A stretch of DNA of 64,000 bases from Nocardioides xinjiangensis (GCF_017916455.1 NZ_JAFMSY010000004.1:62001-126000); one strand, 5' to 3'. Numbered from the stretch's first letter, positions 7,891-17,350 are shown. Translations and numbers: made by a program. The notes: generated from the sequence alone by a model not told the origin.

Positions 7891-9119
7891 GCAGCCGAGG
7901 CGCTTCGGGCGGTGAGGTGGGCGACGAGCTGGACCGCTTGCGGTCGTCGGTCCTCGACGCCGACGGACTCGTGCGTGCACTGGCCACCGGGCGTCGGAAG
8001 GGCCGGCCCGCGCCGGTCGTCGGCGGCCGCGAGGTGCGGCGCGTCGAGCTCCGGGTGGTCGACCTCAAGGCGGGGCGCCACCTGCAGGTGGTGTCCTACG
8101 ACGCCACGCAGGCCCACACGACCAACCACCGCCTCGGCGAGGATGCCGAGGCGGCGGTCGACGCGCTGCTCGCGCAGCCGTTCGCCAACTGGCACGTCGA
8201 CACGACCGCGGAGACGCTGCAGCTGCGGGTGACCAAGAAGGGCGTGCCGCTGCTGCACACCTCCGGTCGCGCCGGGACCGTCGAGGTCTCCCGCGAGCAC
8301 GACCGCGCCAAGGACCGGCTCCTGCCCGAGGACGACCCGGTGCTGGTGGCCCTCGGCATCAGCGACGCCCACGGTCGGGTGAAGCCGACCCGCCAGGCCA
8401 AGTACCGGCAGGTCGAGGAGTTCCTGCGGCTGCTGGACGCCAGCCTGGGCGAGGCGATCGCCCAGGGGCAGGTCCGCACGCCGGACGCCGGCGATCCCCT
8501 GCGGATCGTCGACCTCGGGTGCGGCAACGCCTACCTGACCTTCGCCGCGCACGCGTTCCTGAGCAGGCGCCTCCCGGTGCGGATGACCGGGGTCGACGTC
8601 AAGCAGCAGTCGGCCGACCACAACTCCCGGGTCGCCGCCTCGCTGGGCATCGACGCCGACTTCGTCGTCGGTTCGATCGCGGACGCGCAGCTCGACCGGG
8701 CGCCCGACGTGGTGCTGGCGCTGCACGCCTGCGACACCGCCACCGACGACGCGCTCGACCGCGCCGTGGGGTGGGGCGCGTCGCTCGTGCTCGCCGCCCC
8801 GTGCTGCCACCACGACATCGCCGCCCAGCTCCGCACGGCCGAGGCGCCCGAACCGTACGCGATGCTCACCCGCCACGGGATCCTCCGCGAGCGGTTCGCC
8901 GACACCCTCACCGACGCGCTCCGCGCCTCGCTGCTGCGGCGCGAGGGCTACCGGGTCGACGTCGTGGAGTTCGTCGAGAGCGCCCACACGCCGCGCAACA
9001 CGCTCATCCGCGCCGTGCGCACCGGCGCACCCGGCGCCGACGCCGCGCGGGAGTACGACGACCTGCTCGCGACGTGGGGCGTGCGGCCGCGGCTCGGCGA
9101 GCTGCTCGACCGTGCCTGA
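7887..9119 (+). CDS. Class I SAM-dependent methyltransferase (Methyltransf_32-like)
   Basis: A 410-residue protein. The SAM-binding motif I is LRIVDLGCGNAYLTFAAHAF (about residues 205-224), followed by VDVKQQ (motif II) and LALHACDTATDDAL. An unusual APCCHHDIAAQL segment with paired cysteines and histidines is typical of the family related to METTL25/GSTCD. The N-terminal ~190 residues are a separate domain that may bind the substrate, which is unknown. The GTG start overlaps the stop of the small membrane peptide, and the 3' end overlaps the next gene by 8 bases. Confidence 0.82.
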   Translation: MSSRGASGGEVGDELDRLRSSVLDADGLVRALATGRRKGRPAPVVGGREVRRVELRVVDLKAGRHLQVVSYDATQAHTTNHRLGEDAEAAVDALLAQPFANWHVDTTAETLQLRVTKKGVPLLHTSGRAGTVEVSREHDRAKDRLLPEDDPVLVALGISDAHGRVKPTRQAKYRQVEEFLRLLDASLGEAIAQGQVRTPDAGDPLRIVDLGCGNAYLTFAAHAFLSRRLPVRMTGVDVKQQSADHNSRVAASLGIDADFVVGSIADAQLDRAPDVVLALHACDTATDDALDRAVGWGASLVLAAPCCHHDIAAQLRTAEAPEPYAMLTRHGILRERFADTLTDALRASLLRREGYRVDVVEFVESAHTPRNTLIRAVRTGAPGADAAREYDDLLATWGVRPRLGELLDRA

Positions 9120-9984
9120 CCCCCGACGCGTCGTCCTCGCGACCTGCGTGGTCGTGCCCTTCCTGCTCGGAGCGGCCACCGGCGCGCCCGGACCGGTGGA
9201 CCGTCCGGCGTTCCGGTTCACCGACGCCGAGATCGTCGAGTCGAGCGGGCTGGTGGTGGTGGACGACCTCGTCGTCACCACCAACGACTCCGGCGACTCC
9301 GGCCGGGTCTTCGCCGTCGACGCCACCACGGGCGACACCGTCGGCGTGACCTCGTGGCCGACCGCCCCCGAGGACGCCGAGGCCCTCGCTCCCGCCGGCC
9401 GGGGCCACGTGTGGGTCGGTGACATCGGCGACAACAGGCGCGCGCGCGACGCGGTGGTGGTGCTGCGCGTGCCGGTCGGGCGCGGCGACGCCAGCGCTGT
9501 GCCCGAGGGCTACGAGCTGGTCTACCCCGACGGCGCCCACGACGCGGAGGCGCTGCTGAGCCACCCGCTGACCGGGCGGCTGTTCGTCGTCACCAAGGGC
9601 GTGTTCGCCGGCTCGGTGTACGCCGCCCCCACCCGGTTGCGGTCCGGGCGGCCCAACCCGCTGACCCGGGTCGGCGAGGCTCCCGGCATGGTCACCGACG
9701 CGACGTTCCTGCCCGGCGGTGGCGGCGTGGTGATGCGCACCTACACGGCCGCCCACCTCACGGCGTTCCCGTCCTGGCAGCCCGTCGGGTCCTGGCCGCT
9801 GCCCGGCCAGGAGCAGGGCGAGGGCCTCGCGCTGGCGGGTCGGGGGCTGCTCGTCAGCACCGAGGGCGCCCGTACGGAGGTGCTGCGGGTGGACCTGCCG
9901 GCAGCTGCCGGCCGCACGGACCTGCGGTCACCGGCCTGGACGGCCCTGCGCTGCCTCGCGACGGCGTACGGCCTGCCGCTCTAG
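9112..9984 (+). CDS. Exported hypothetical protein, probable beta-propeller
   Basis: A 290-residue protein with an N-terminal hydrophobic segment after two arginines (RRVVLATCVVVPFLLGAATG), which reads as a signal peptide or anchor. The remainder consists of repeated beta-strand patterns such as FAVDATTGDTVGV and HVWVGDIGDNRRARDAV, which suggests a propeller-like fold. No catalytic motif is recognised. The GTG start lies inside the end of the methyltransferase gene (8-bp overlap). Its TAG stop and the TAG stop of the convergent racemase gene share the palindrome CTAG at 9981-9984. Confidence 0.65.
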   Translation: MPDPRRVVLATCVVVPFLLGAATGAPGPVDRPAFRFTDAEIVESSGLVVVDDLVVTTNDSGDSGRVFAVDATTGDTVGVTSWPTAPEDAEALAPAGRGHVWVGDIGDNRRARDAVVVLRVPVGRGDASAVPEGYELVYPDGAHDAEALLSHPLTGRLFVVTKGVFAGSVYAAPTRLRSGRPNPLTRVGEAPGMVTDATFLPGGGGVVMRTYTAAHLTAFPSWQPVGSWPLPGQEQGEGLALAGRGLLVSTEGARTEVLRVDLPAAAGRTDLRSPAWTALRCLATAYGLPL

Positions 9985-10670
9985 GCGAGCGCGGCGTCCA
10001 GGGCGGCCTGCACGTGCAGCGTCGTGCACGGGAAGACGGGCAGCTCCACGTCGGCCTGCTTGACCAGCAGCTCGAGCTCGGTGCACCCGAGCAGCACGCC
10101 GCCGGCGCCGGCGTCCCAGAGCTCCTCGATGATCGAGACGACGCGGCTCCGGGTGCGCGGCAGCGCGACGCCGTGGACGAGCTCCTCGTAGATCGCGTCG
10201 TTGAGCAAGTCGTGGTGGGTGGCGTCGGGGACGACCACGGACAGGCCGTGGGCCCGCAGCCGGTCGACGAAGAACGACTCCGACATCGCCACCTTGGTGC
10301 CGACGAGCCCGACGGTCTGCACGCCCGCGGCCCGCACCGCGTCCGCCACGACGTCGCCCAGGTGCAGCAGCGGGATGCCCACCGCCTCCTGCACCTGGTC
10401 GGCGACCTTGTGGAACGTCGTCGTGCAGAGCAGGAGGAAGTCCGCACCCGCGCGCTCGACGCCCCGGGCGGCGTCCGCGAGCAGCACGCCGACCTGGTCC
10501 CAGCGCTCGTCGTCCTCGAGGTCGGTGACCTCGGCGAAGTCGACCGTCGTCAGCGCCAGCTTCGGGGAGGAGAGCCCGCCGAGGCGCTGCTGCATCCCGA
10601 GGTTGAGGTCGCGGTAGTAGACCGCGCTGCTCTCCCAGCTCATGCCGCCGACGAGTCCGATGGTCTTCAC
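9981..10670 (-). CDS. Aspartate/glutamate racemase family protein
   Basis: A 229-residue protein beginning KTIGLVGGMSWESSAVYYRDLN, the usual N-terminus of the Asp/Glu/hydantoin racemase family. The two catalytic-type cysteines are in LLLCTTTFHK and LLGCTELELL. The first motif is CTT rather than the common CNT, which is a mild variation. Cofactor-independent racemisation of an amino acid, most likely aspartate, is the expected activity. The frame is open further upstream but only as a shadow of the SDR gene; the GTG at 10670 matches the family start. It is probably co-transcribed with the upstream SDR gene (20-base gap). Confidence 0.82.
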   Translation of the reverse strand: MKTIGLVGGMSWESSAVYYRDLNLGMQQRLGGLSSPKLALTTVDFAEVTDLEDDERWDQVGVLLADAARGVERAGADFLLLCTTTFHKVADQVQEAVGIPLLHLGDVVADAVRAAGVQTVGLVGTKVAMSESFFVDRLRAHGLSVVVPDATHHDLLNDAIYEELVHGVALPRTRSRVVSIIEELWDAGAGGVLLGCTELELLVKQADVELPVFPCTTLHVQAALDAALA

Positions 10671-10690
10671 GCGCGGCAGTCTCTCATCCC

Positions 10691-11443
10691 TCAGGACCGG
10701 TGCACCTTGTGCGCCGCTGCCTGGGCGCGGGGCTTGATCACCAGCTCGTCGACGTCCACGTGGGAGGGGCGGGTGGCGACCCAGGCGATCGCGTCGGCGA
10801 CGTCCTCGGCGAGCAGCGGCTGGTCCACGCCGGCGTACACCGCGGCGGCCTTCTCCTGGTCGCCGCCGAAGCGCACGAGCGAGAACTCCTCGGTCTGCAC
10901 CATGCCGGGCGCGACCTCGCAGATGCGGATCGGCTCGCCGTTGAGCTCGAGGCGCAGCGTCTCGGTCACGACCTTCACGCCGTGCTTGGCGGCGGTGTAG
11001 CCGGCGCCGCCCTCGTAGGCCCAGCGCCCGGCGGTCGAGCCGACGTTGACGATCACGCCGTCGCCACTGGCCCGCAGCGCCGGCAGCAGCGCCTTGGTCA
11101 CCCGGACCAGGCCCAGCACGTTGACGTCGTACATCCAGCGCCACGCGTCGAGGTCGGCCTCGTCGACGCGGTCCACGCCGACGGCCCCGCCCGCGTTGTT
11201 GACCAGGACGTGGCACGTCGTCACGGCCGCGGCGAGCGCGTCGACCGACGCCTGGTCGGTGATGTCGCAGGTGACCGCCTCGCCACCGATCTCGGCGGCG
11301 AGGTCCTCGATGCGGTCGGTGCGGCGGGCCGCGCACACGACGCGGAACCCCTGCGCGGCCAGGGCCCGGGCGGTCGCGGCGCCGATGCCGCTGGAGGCGC
11401 CGGTGACGACGGCGGTGCGTGGCTGGGTGCTGTCCTGGGTCAT
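10691..11443 (-). CDS. Short-chain dehydrogenase/reductase
   Basis: A 250-residue classical SDR. It has [15 protein letters not shown] (glycine-rich cofactor loop), [12 protein letters not shown] (arginines suggest NADP preference), LVNNAGGA, and the active site S of NVGSTAG with YTAAKHG. Its pattern is close to the YdfG/serine-3-dehydrogenase clade, but the substrate is not determinable. The ATG at 11443 is preceded by GGGAGG 8 bases upstream. It is divergent from the RNase H fusion gene and likely leads an operon with the racemase. Confidence 0.85.
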   Translation of the reverse strand: MTQDSTQPRTAVVTGASSGIGAATARALAAQGFRVVCAARRTDRIEDLAAEIGGEAVTCDITDQASVDALAAAVTTCHVLVNNAGGAVGVDRVDEADLDAWRWMYDVNVLGLVRVTKALLPALRASGDGVIVNVGSTAGRWAYEGGAGYTAAKHGVKVVTETLRLELNGEPIRICEVAPGMVQTEEFSLVRFGGDQEKAAAVYAGVDQPLLAEDVADAIAWVATRPSHVDVDELVIKPRAQAAAHKVHRS

Positions 11444-11484
11444 GGGGTCATCCTCCCAAGATCCCCTGCTGACAGGATGTCGGG

Positions 11485-12369
11485 GTGATCATCGCGGCGG
11501 CCGACGGTTCGGCACTCGGCAACCCCGGCCCGGCCGGCTGGGCGTGGTACGTCGACGACGACTGCTGGGCCGCCGGCGGCTGGCCGCACGGCACCAACAA
11601 CATGGGCGAGCTGATGGCGGTGCTCGACCTCCTCCAGCAGACCGCCCACCTCGACGAGGAGCTGCGCGTCTACTGCGACAGCACCTACGTCATCAACACC
11701 GTCACCAAGTGGATGGCGGGGTGGAAGCGCCGCGGCTGGCGCAAGGGCGACGGCAAGCCGGTGATGAACGTCGAGCTGGTCAAGGGGCTCGACGCCGCGA
11801 TGCAGGGCCGGCAGGTCGACTTCGTCTGGGTCAAGGGCCACGCCGGGCACGCGCTCAACGAGGCCGCCGACCGGCTGGCCAACGCGGCGGCCGTGGCCTT
11901 CCGCGACGGACGCGTGCCCGACCCGGGACCGGGCATGCCCCACAGCCTGACGGCCCACCCGGCGGCGACGGTCGGGCAGGTCGAGGTGGAGGAGGACCTG
12001 TTCTCCGGCCTCGATCCGGAGGAGCTGGCGGTGCCGACCGACGAGGAGCACGTCGTCGCGATGGAGCGGGCGCTGCTGGGCGACGAGCTCCGCTCCGACC
12101 CCGCCGCTGTCGCCGCCCTGCTCCACCCGGACTGGCGGGAGATCGGCCGCTCGGGCCGGCTGTGGACCCGCGACGAGGTGCTCGAGTCGATCGGCCCGAT
12201 CGAGCCGGTGGACGTCGAGGTGGTCTCGGTCGACCGCCTCGGCCCCGACACGATCCTGCTGCTGTGGCGCACGTCCACCGCCGAGCGCTCGACCCTGCGC
12301 AGCTCCCTGTGGCTGCGCACGGGCGGGCAGTGGCGGGCCCGCTTCCACCAGGGGACCGACGAGCCCTGA
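11485..12369 (+). CDS. Ribonuclease HI fused to a DUF4440/NTF2-like domain
   Basis: A 294-residue fusion. Residues 1-150 are ribonuclease HI with the catalytic set D7 ([10 protein letters not shown]), E42 (NNMGELMAV), D65 (YCDSTYV) and D129, plus H119 in [17 protein letters not shown]; it should cleave the RNA strand of RNA-DNA hybrids. Residues about 175-294 ([20 protein letters not shown] to FHQGTDEP) match the DUF4440/SnoaL-like fold, a small cone-shaped domain used for binding or catalysis. GTG is chosen because CAGGAT, a plausible -10, ends 6 bases before it. The physiological reason for the fusion is unknown. Confidence 0.85.
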   Translation: MIIAAADGSALGNPGPAGWAWYVDDDCWAAGGWPHGTNNMGELMAVLDLLQQTAHLDEELRVYCDSTYVINTVTKWMAGWKRRGWRKGDGKPVMNVELVKGLDAAMQGRQVDFVWVKGHAGHALNEAADRLANAAAVAFRDGRVPDPGPGMPHSLTAHPAATVGQVEVEEDLFSGLDPEELAVPTDEEHVVAMERALLGDELRSDPAAVAALLHPDWREIGRSGRLWTRDEVLESIGPIEPVDVEVVSVDRLGPDTILLLWRTSTAERSTLRSSLWLRTGGQWRARFHQGTDEP

Positions 12370-12512
12370 CCCCCGCCGCCGGGGCACGGCAGCGGACCAC
12401 CCCGGGGGAGGGTGCGTCGAAGGTCACGGGAATTCGCCGGCCGTCCCGTGGCGTTGTGCCCGAGGTGCTCCCGGGTACCGGACGTGCACGAGACGGCAGG
12501 AGAGGAGGCAGC

Positions 12513-13769
12513 GTGGGCGAGCGGGTGGCGATGATCAGCCTGCACACCTCACCCCTGGACCAGCCCGGCACGGGTGACGCGGGTGGGATGAACGTCTACG
12601 TCATCGAGCTCTCCAAGCGCCTCGCCGCGCAGGGCATCGCGGTCGACGTCTTCACCCGGGCGACCTCCTCGGCGCTGCCGCAGGTGGTCGAGGCCGCCGA
12701 CGGCGTGCTCGTGCGCCACGTCGCGGCCGGACCCTTCGAGGGACTGGCCAAGAGCGAGCTCCCCGGTCAGCTGTGCACCTTCGCGCGCGAGGTGCTGCGC
12801 ACCGAGGCGATGCAGCCGCTGGGCCACTACGACGCGGTCCACTCCCACTACTGGCTCTCCGGGCAGGTCGGCGCGCTGGCGCGCGACCGCTGGAACGTCC
12901 CGCTCGTGCACTCGATGCACACGATGGCGAAGGTCAAGAACGAGGCGCTCGCCGACGGCGACACCCCCGAGCCGCTCTCGCGGGTGATCGGCGAGGAGCA
13001 GGTCGTCGAGGCGGCCGACCTCCTCGTCGCCAACACCGACACCGAGGCCGCCCAGCTCGTGGAGCTGTACGGCGCGCGCCGCGACGCCGTGGAGGTGATC
13101 CACCCGGGGGTGGACCTCGACGTGTTCGCCCCGCGCGGCCGTGCCCGGGCCCGCCGCGAGCTCGGCCTCCCCGAGGACGCCGCGGTCCTGCTGTTCGCCG
13201 GTCGGATCCAGCCGCTCAAGGGCCCCGACGTGCTGCTGCGCAGCGTCGCGGTGCTGCTCGAGCAGGACCCGGCGCTGCGGCACCGGCTCGTCGTCCCGGT
13301 CGTCGGCGGTCCGTCCGGCTCCGGCCTCGAGCACCCGAGCGCGCTGGCCGACCTCGCCGGCGACCTCGGCGTGGCCGACGTCGTCCGCTTCGTCCCCCCG
13401 GTGACCCAGGCCGAGCTGGCCGTCTGGTCGTCGGCCGCCACCGCCGTCGCCGTGCCGTCCTACAACGAGAGCTTCGGCCTGGTCGCCGTCGAGGCGCAGG
13501 CCACCGGCACGCCCGTGGTGGCCGCGGCCGTCGGCGGTCTCACCACGGTCGTGCGCGACGGCGTCAGCGGCCTGCTCGTCGACACCCACGAGCCCCGCGA
13601 CTGGGCCGCCGTGCTGCGTCGCCTGGTCGACGACCCGGCGCTGGTGGACCGGCTCGGCCGGGGCGCGGTCGCGCACGCGCAGGAGTTCAGCTGGGAGCGC
13701 ACCGCCGCGCGCACGCTGGCGGCGTACGAGCGCGCGAGCCGTCGGATGCACGTCGAGCTGGCGTCGTGA
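12513..13769 (+). CDS. mshA: D-inositol-3-phosphate glycosyltransferase, mycothiol biosynthesis
   Basis: A 418-residue GT-B glycosyltransferase (GT4). It starts [20 protein letters not shown] and then has DAGGMNVYV, both hallmarks of MshA. HSHYWLSG and [11 protein letters not shown] follow, and the donor-binding region is in [12 protein letters not shown] and [16 protein letters not shown]. It transfers GlcNAc from UDP-GlcNAc to 1L-myo-inositol-1-phosphate, the first step of mycothiol synthesis. GTG is chosen over upstream frame extension because GGAGAGGAGG lies 4 bases before it and homology starts here. The stop overlaps the YbjN gene start (GTGA). Confidence 0.93.
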   Translation: MGERVAMISLHTSPLDQPGTGDAGGMNVYVIELSKRLAAQGIAVDVFTRATSSALPQVVEAADGVLVRHVAAGPFEGLAKSELPGQLCTFAREVLRTEAMQPLGHYDAVHSHYWLSGQVGALARDRWNVPLVHSMHTMAKVKNEALADGDTPEPLSRVIGEEQVVEAADLLVANTDTEAAQLVELYGARRDAVEVIHPGVDLDVFAPRGRARARRELGLPEDAAVLLFAGRIQPLKGPDVLLRSVAVLLEQDPALRHRLVVPVVGGPSGSGLEHPSALADLAGDLGVADVVRFVPPVTQAELAVWSSAATAVAVPSYNESFGLVAVEAQATGTPVVAAAVGGLTTVVRDGVSGLLVDTHEPRDWAAVLRRLVDDPALVDRLGRGAVAHAQEFSWERTAARTLAAYERASRRMHVELAS

Positions 13770-14281
13770 GCGCCTCCGCCGTCGACCGGGTCCGCGCGTA
13801 CCTCGCGGACAACCGGCTCGAGCACGAGGAGACCACCCGCGAGGGCGTCGAGGGCGCGACCTTCTCGCTGAGCCTGCCGGGCGAGCGCAAGCTCCAGGTC
13901 CCGGTGCGCCTCGACGTCGGCGCCCACGCGCTCGGCGTCCACGCCTTCGTGTGCCGCAACCCCGACGAGAACCACGCGCGCGTCCACCGCTGGCTGCTCG
14001 AGCGCAACCTGCGGATGTACGCCGTCTCGTTCGCGGTGGACCGGCACGGCGACATCTACCTCGAGGCGCGGCTGCCGCTGGCGTCGGTCGACGCCGACGA
14101 GCTCGACCGCGTCCTCGGCTCCGTCCTCGCCAACGCCGACGAGTCCTTCAACGCCATCCTCGAGCTCGGCTTCGCCTCCTCCATCCGCAAGGAGTGGGAG
14201 TGGCGGATCTCGCGCGGGGAGTCCACCCGCAACCTCGAGGCGTTCCGCGGCTGGCTCGAGGCCGGACCTACCGCGGACTGA
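13766..14281 (+). CDS. YbjN domain-containing protein
   Basis: A 171-residue YbjN-type (type III secretion chaperone-like fold) protein. Typical segments are [20 protein letters not shown] and [20 protein letters not shown], followed by a [19 protein letters not shown] helix. The family is common next to mshA in actinobacteria; its role is not established and may be chaperone-like. Translation is coupled to mshA by a GTGA overlap. Its last 14 bases overlap the convergent EamA gene. Confidence 0.8.
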   Translation: MSASAVDRVRAYLADNRLEHEETTREGVEGATFSLSLPGERKLQVPVRLDVGAHALGVHAFVCRNPDENHARVHRWLLERNLRMYAVSFAVDRHGDIYLEARLPLASVDADELDRVLGSVLANADESFNAILELGFASSIRKEWEWRISRGESTRNLEAFRGWLEAGPTAD

Positions 14282-15221
14282 CTCCCGCCGGGCCGCCCGG
14301 CCGGCTCGCGGGCCGGGGCTTGCGACGGGTCATCAGCACGCCGACGATCGCGAGCGCGCCGCCGACGAAGGACAGCGACGGCGGCACCTCGTCGATGGTG
14401 AGCCACGCGATCACCGTGGCGATCAGCGGGACGAGGAAGGTCGTCAGGGACAGGGCCCCGGCGTCGGTGTGGGTCAGCGCGTAGGCCCAGGTGGTGAACG
14501 CGACCGCCGTCGGGAAGACGCCCAGGTAGACGATCCACCACAGCTCGGCGCCGCCGTCGGCGACGATCGCGGGCAGGTCGGCGGAGAACGGCAGGCAGGT
14601 GACCGCGCCCATCAGGAACGACACGAACACCACCTGCACCGACGGGAGCCGGCGCAGCAGCACCTTCTGCGTCAGCACGCCCACGGCGTACATCCCCGCG
14701 GCGACGAGCACCAGCAGGACCCCGAGGAGGCTGGCGTCCGCGTGGGTCGACGAGCCGCGCGCGATGACGGCGACGCCCGCGAAGCCGACGACCATGCCGG
14801 CGACGAGCCAGGCGTGGAGCCGCTCGCCGAAGAGCGGGACCGCGAGCAGCGCCACGATGATGGGGCCGATCTGGATGATCATCGCCGCGGTGCCTGCGTC
14901 GACGTGCCGCTCGCCGGCGTTGAGGGTCAGGTTGTAGACGCCGAACCAGCCGACGCCACCGAGCGCGAGGAGCGTCCACTCACGTCGCGTCGGACGCACC
15001 CACCCGCGGCGCAGCACGAGCGGCAGCACGACGAGGGCCGCCACGAGCAGCCGACCCGAGCCGAGCGCGCCCGGGCTCACGTCGTGGGCCACGTGGCGGA
15101 TCACCACGAACGCCGAGGCCCACATCACCAGCGTGACCCCGCCGGCGGCGACCGGCAGCCACGGTGCCGGGGAGGCGGGCGCGGCAGGAGCGGACTGGGT
15201 GGTCTGGCTGGCGGTAGTCAC
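14268..15221 (-). CDS. EamA family (DMT superfamily) transporter
   Basis: A 317-residue protein with ten predicted membrane helices in two EamA repeats (first around GVTLVMWASAFVVIRHVAHD, second around GMYAVGVLTQKVLLRRLPS). Family members mostly export metabolites such as amino acids; the substrate here is unknown. The GTG start is fixed by TAGCCT 6 bases upstream on the minus strand. The C-terminus is basic and proline-rich. It overlaps the 3' end of the YbjN gene by 14 bases, tail to tail. Confidence 0.85.
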   Translation of the reverse strand: MTTASQTTQSAPAAPASPAPWLPVAAGGVTLVMWASAFVVIRHVAHDVSPGALGSGRLLVAALVVLPLVLRRGWVRPTRREWTLLALGGVGWFGVYNLTLNAGERHVDAGTAAMIIQIGPIIVALLAVPLFGERLHAWLVAGMVVGFAGVAVIARGSSTHADASLLGVLLVLVAAGMYAVGVLTQKVLLRRLPSVQVVFVSFLMGAVTCLPFSADLPAIVADGGAELWWIVYLGVFPTAVAFTTWAYALTHTDAGALSLTTFLVPLIATVIAWLTIDEVPPSLSFVGGALAIVGVLMTRRKPRPASRPGGPAGVSPR

Positions 15222-15227
15222 GAGTCA

Positions 15228-15233
15228 AGGCTA
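15228..15233 (-). promoter_or_regulatory. -10 element TAGCCT (minus strand), leaderless
   Basis: On the minus strand TAGCCT ends 6 bases before the GTG at 15221 of the EamA gene. Confidence 0.55.
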
Positions 15234-15290
15234 GGTACGGTCATGACCGCCCGCCAGCGCATTTCGGACGCCGAACGGTGACTTACCGCC

Positions 15291-15968
15291 TCAGAGGTCG
15301 AGCTTGTAGCCCAGCCCGCGGACCGTCACGAGGTACTTCGGCTCGCTCGGGTCGGGCTCGAGCTTGGCGCGCAGCCGCTTGACGTGGACGTCGAGGGTCT
15401 TGGTGTCGCCGACGTAGTCCGAGCCCCAGACGCGGTCGATGAGCTGGCCGCGGGTCAGCACCCGTCCGGGGTTGCGCAAGAACATCTCCAGCAGCTCGAA
15501 CTCCTTGAGCGGCAGCCGCTGCTCGGAGCCGTCGACGGTGACGACGTGGCGCTCGACGTCCATCCGCACCGGACCTGCCTCGAGCGTGTCGGGCATGAGC
15601 TCGGGCTCCTGGCCCCGGCGCAGCACCGCGCGGATGCGGGCGACCAGCTCACGGGGCGAGTACGGCTTGGTGACGTAGTCGTCCGCCCCCAGCTCGAGGC
15701 CGACCACCTTGTCGACCTCGTCGTCCTTGGCGCTCACCATGATCACCGGCACCGAGGACGACTGCCGGATCTGGCGGCACACCTCCGTGCCCGGGACGCC
15801 GGGCAGCATCAGGTCGAGCAGGACGATGTCGGGGCCGAAGCGGTCGAACTCCGTGAGCGCGGTGGTGCCGTCGGCGGCGATCGCCACCTCGTAGCCCTCC
15901 TTGCGGAGCATGTACGCGAGGGCGTCGCTGTAGCTCTCTTCGTCCTCGACGACGAGTACGCGGGTCAT
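15291..15968 (-). CDS. regX3: Phosphate-responsive response regulator RegX3
   Basis: A 225-residue OmpR/PhoB-type regulator. The receiver domain has acidic residues in VVEDEES, the phosphoacceptor D52 in IVLLDLMLPG and K101 in DDYVTKPYS. A winged-helix DNA-binding domain follows (GSDYVGDTKTLDVHVKRLRA, LVTVRGLGYKLDL). Sequence and context (senX3 67 bases upstream, phoU divergent) identify it as RegX3/PhoP, which controls the phosphate-starvation regulon. The start ATG at 15968 matches the family; the longer open frame upstream is not gene-like. A PHO-box-like repeat at 17329 is its likely target. Confidence 0.93.
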   Translation of the reverse strand: MTRVLVVEDEESYSDALAYMLRKEGYEVAIAADGTTALTEFDRFGPDIVLLDLMLPGVPGTEVCRQIRQSSSVPVIMVSAKDDEVDKVVGLELGADDYVTKPYSPRELVARIRAVLRRGQEPELMPDTLEAGPVRMDVERHVVTVDGSEQRLPLKEFELLEMFLRNPGRVLTRGQLIDRVWGSDYVGDTKTLDVHVKRLRAKLEPDPSEPKYLVTVRGLGYKLDL

Positions 15969-16035
15969 GCGGGGTCCCCCTGGTGTTGTTCGGTGCAGGA
16001 GCGCAGCGGGGGAGGCGAAGGACATCGTGGGGTAC

Positions 16036-17268
16036 TCATGTGCTGGTCTCCTGCTGTGCTCTGCGGGGTGGTTCGGTGGTGGCGGTCACGGGCCTGGCGG
16101 GCACCACGACCTCGACCGGGGTCGTGGTGCGGCCCGAGCCCTGGCCGGGCTCGGAGTTGCGGGGGAGGGTGAGGGTGAAGGTCGAGCCCTGGCCCTCGAC
16201 CGACCAGACGGAGATGTCGCCACCGTGCGTGGCGGCGACGTGCTTGACGATGGACAGGCCGAGGCCGGTCCCGCCGGTGCTGCGGTGCCGGGCGGGGTCG
16301 ACGCGGTAGAACCGCTCGAAGATGCGGTCGATGTCGCCGGCAGGGATGCCGATGCCCTGGTCGACGACCGAGACCTGCACCTGCTCGCCCTCGGCGCGGG
16401 TGGTCACGACGACCCGGGAGCCCGCGTTGGAGTAGGCGACGGCGTTGGCGACCAGGTTGCTGATGGCGGCGCCGATCTGCTCCTGGGAGCCGAAGACCTC
16501 CAGGCCGGGGTCGCCGCAGGACTCCACGGTGATCTGCTTGGCGGCCGCCTCCATGGCGCTGGTGTCGACGGCGGTCGCGACGGCGGCGTCGAGGTCGACC
16601 ATGACGGGCGTCTCGAGCGGGTCGTGCCCCTGCAGCCGGGACAGCTCGATGATCTGCTGCACCAGCTTGGTGAGGCGGTCGCTCTCGGTGAGCATCCGGT
16701 TCGCGAAGCGCTGGACGGCCTCGGGGTCGTCGGAGGCGTCCGTGACGGCCTCCGCCAGCAGCCGCATCGCGCCAACGGGCGTCTTGAGCTCGTGGCTGAC
16801 GTTGGCCACGAAGTCGCGGCGCACCGCCTCCACGCGCCGCTCGCGCGTGCGGTCCTCGACCAGCGCCAGCACGAGGCGGGCGCCCAGCGGGGCCACGCGC
16901 GCGGTCAGCGTGCGGGTGAAGCCGCCGTCGGCCGCGGGCATGTCGAGGTCCTCCTCGCGGATCTGCCCGTCGCGGCGCACCTGGGCGATGAGGTCGAGCA
17001 GCTCGGGCACCACGACGGTGTTGCCGCGCACCAGGCCGAAGGCGTACGCCGGCGCCGAGGCCTTGAGGACCCGGTCGGACTCGTCGACGACGACGGCGCT
17101 CGAGCGCAGGATGCTCAGCACGGCGGCGACGCCCGCCTGCACGACCGGCTCCTCGACCGTGGGAAGGGTGTGGCGCTGCCGGTCGCTGATGTGCCACGCG
17201 AGCACGGCACCACCGGCCACGATGGCCCCGATGATCGCGGCCAACCCGGCCTGCATCGTCGGATCCAC
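16036..17268 (-). CDS. senX3: Phosphate-sensing histidine kinase SenX3
   Basis: A 410-residue sensor kinase. It has one N-terminal membrane helix (AAIIGAIVAGGAVLAWHI), a PAS-like region (about residues 50-145), a HisKA domain with H159 in ANVSHELKTP, and an HATPase domain with N-box NLVANAVAYSNAG, G1 DQGIGIP and G2 STGGTGLGLSI. It phosphorylates RegX3 and is held in check by PhoU and the Pst transporter when phosphate is plentiful (known for mycobacteria). The GTG at 17268 is chosen because TACGAT lies 7 bases upstream; an ATG-initiated extension exists but is less likely. Confidence 0.93.
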   Translation of the reverse strand: MDPTMQAGLAAIIGAIVAGGAVLAWHISDRQRHTLPTVEEPVVQAGVAAVLSILRSSAVVVDESDRVLKASAPAYAFGLVRGNTVVVPELLDLIAQVRRDGQIREEDLDMPAADGGFTRTLTARVAPLGARLVLALVEDRTRERRVEAVRRDFVANVSHELKTPVGAMRLLAEAVTDASDDPEAVQRFANRMLTESDRLTKLVQQIIELSRLQGHDPLETPVMVDLDAAVATAVDTSAMEAAAKQITVESCGDPGLEVFGSQEQIGAAISNLVANAVAYSNAGSRVVVTTRAEGEQVQVSVVDQGIGIPAGDIDRIFERFYRVDPARHRSTGGTGLGLSIVKHVAATHGGDISVWSVEGQGSTFTLTLPRNSEPGQGSGRTTTPVEVVVPARPVTATTEPPRRAQQETST

Positions 17269-17275
17269 GCTCACC

Positions 17276-17281
17276 ATCGTA
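17276..17281 (-). promoter_or_regulatory. -10 element TACGAT (minus strand), leaderless
   Basis: On the minus strand TACGAT lies 7 bases before the GTG of senX3. It faces away from the PHO-box-like repeat and the phoU promoter. Confidence 0.55.
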
Positions 17282-17328
17282 CGCATCGGGCACCGGCGGC
17301 CAGCCCTGCTGGACACCCGGCACGGAGT

Positions 17329-17350
17329 GTTCATCCCTCGTTCACCGGGC
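17329..17350 (+). promoter_or_regulatory. PHO-box-like tandem 11-bp repeat upstream of phoU
   Basis: Two adjacent 11-base units, GTTCATCCCTC and GTTCACCGGGC, match the actinobacterial PhoP/RegX3 direct-repeat pattern GTTCAYY. The repeat ends 38 bases before the predicted phoU start, just above where a -35 would be. That is a position suited to activation of phoU by RegX3. It also lies in the 5' region shared with senX3-regX3. Confidence 0.6.
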
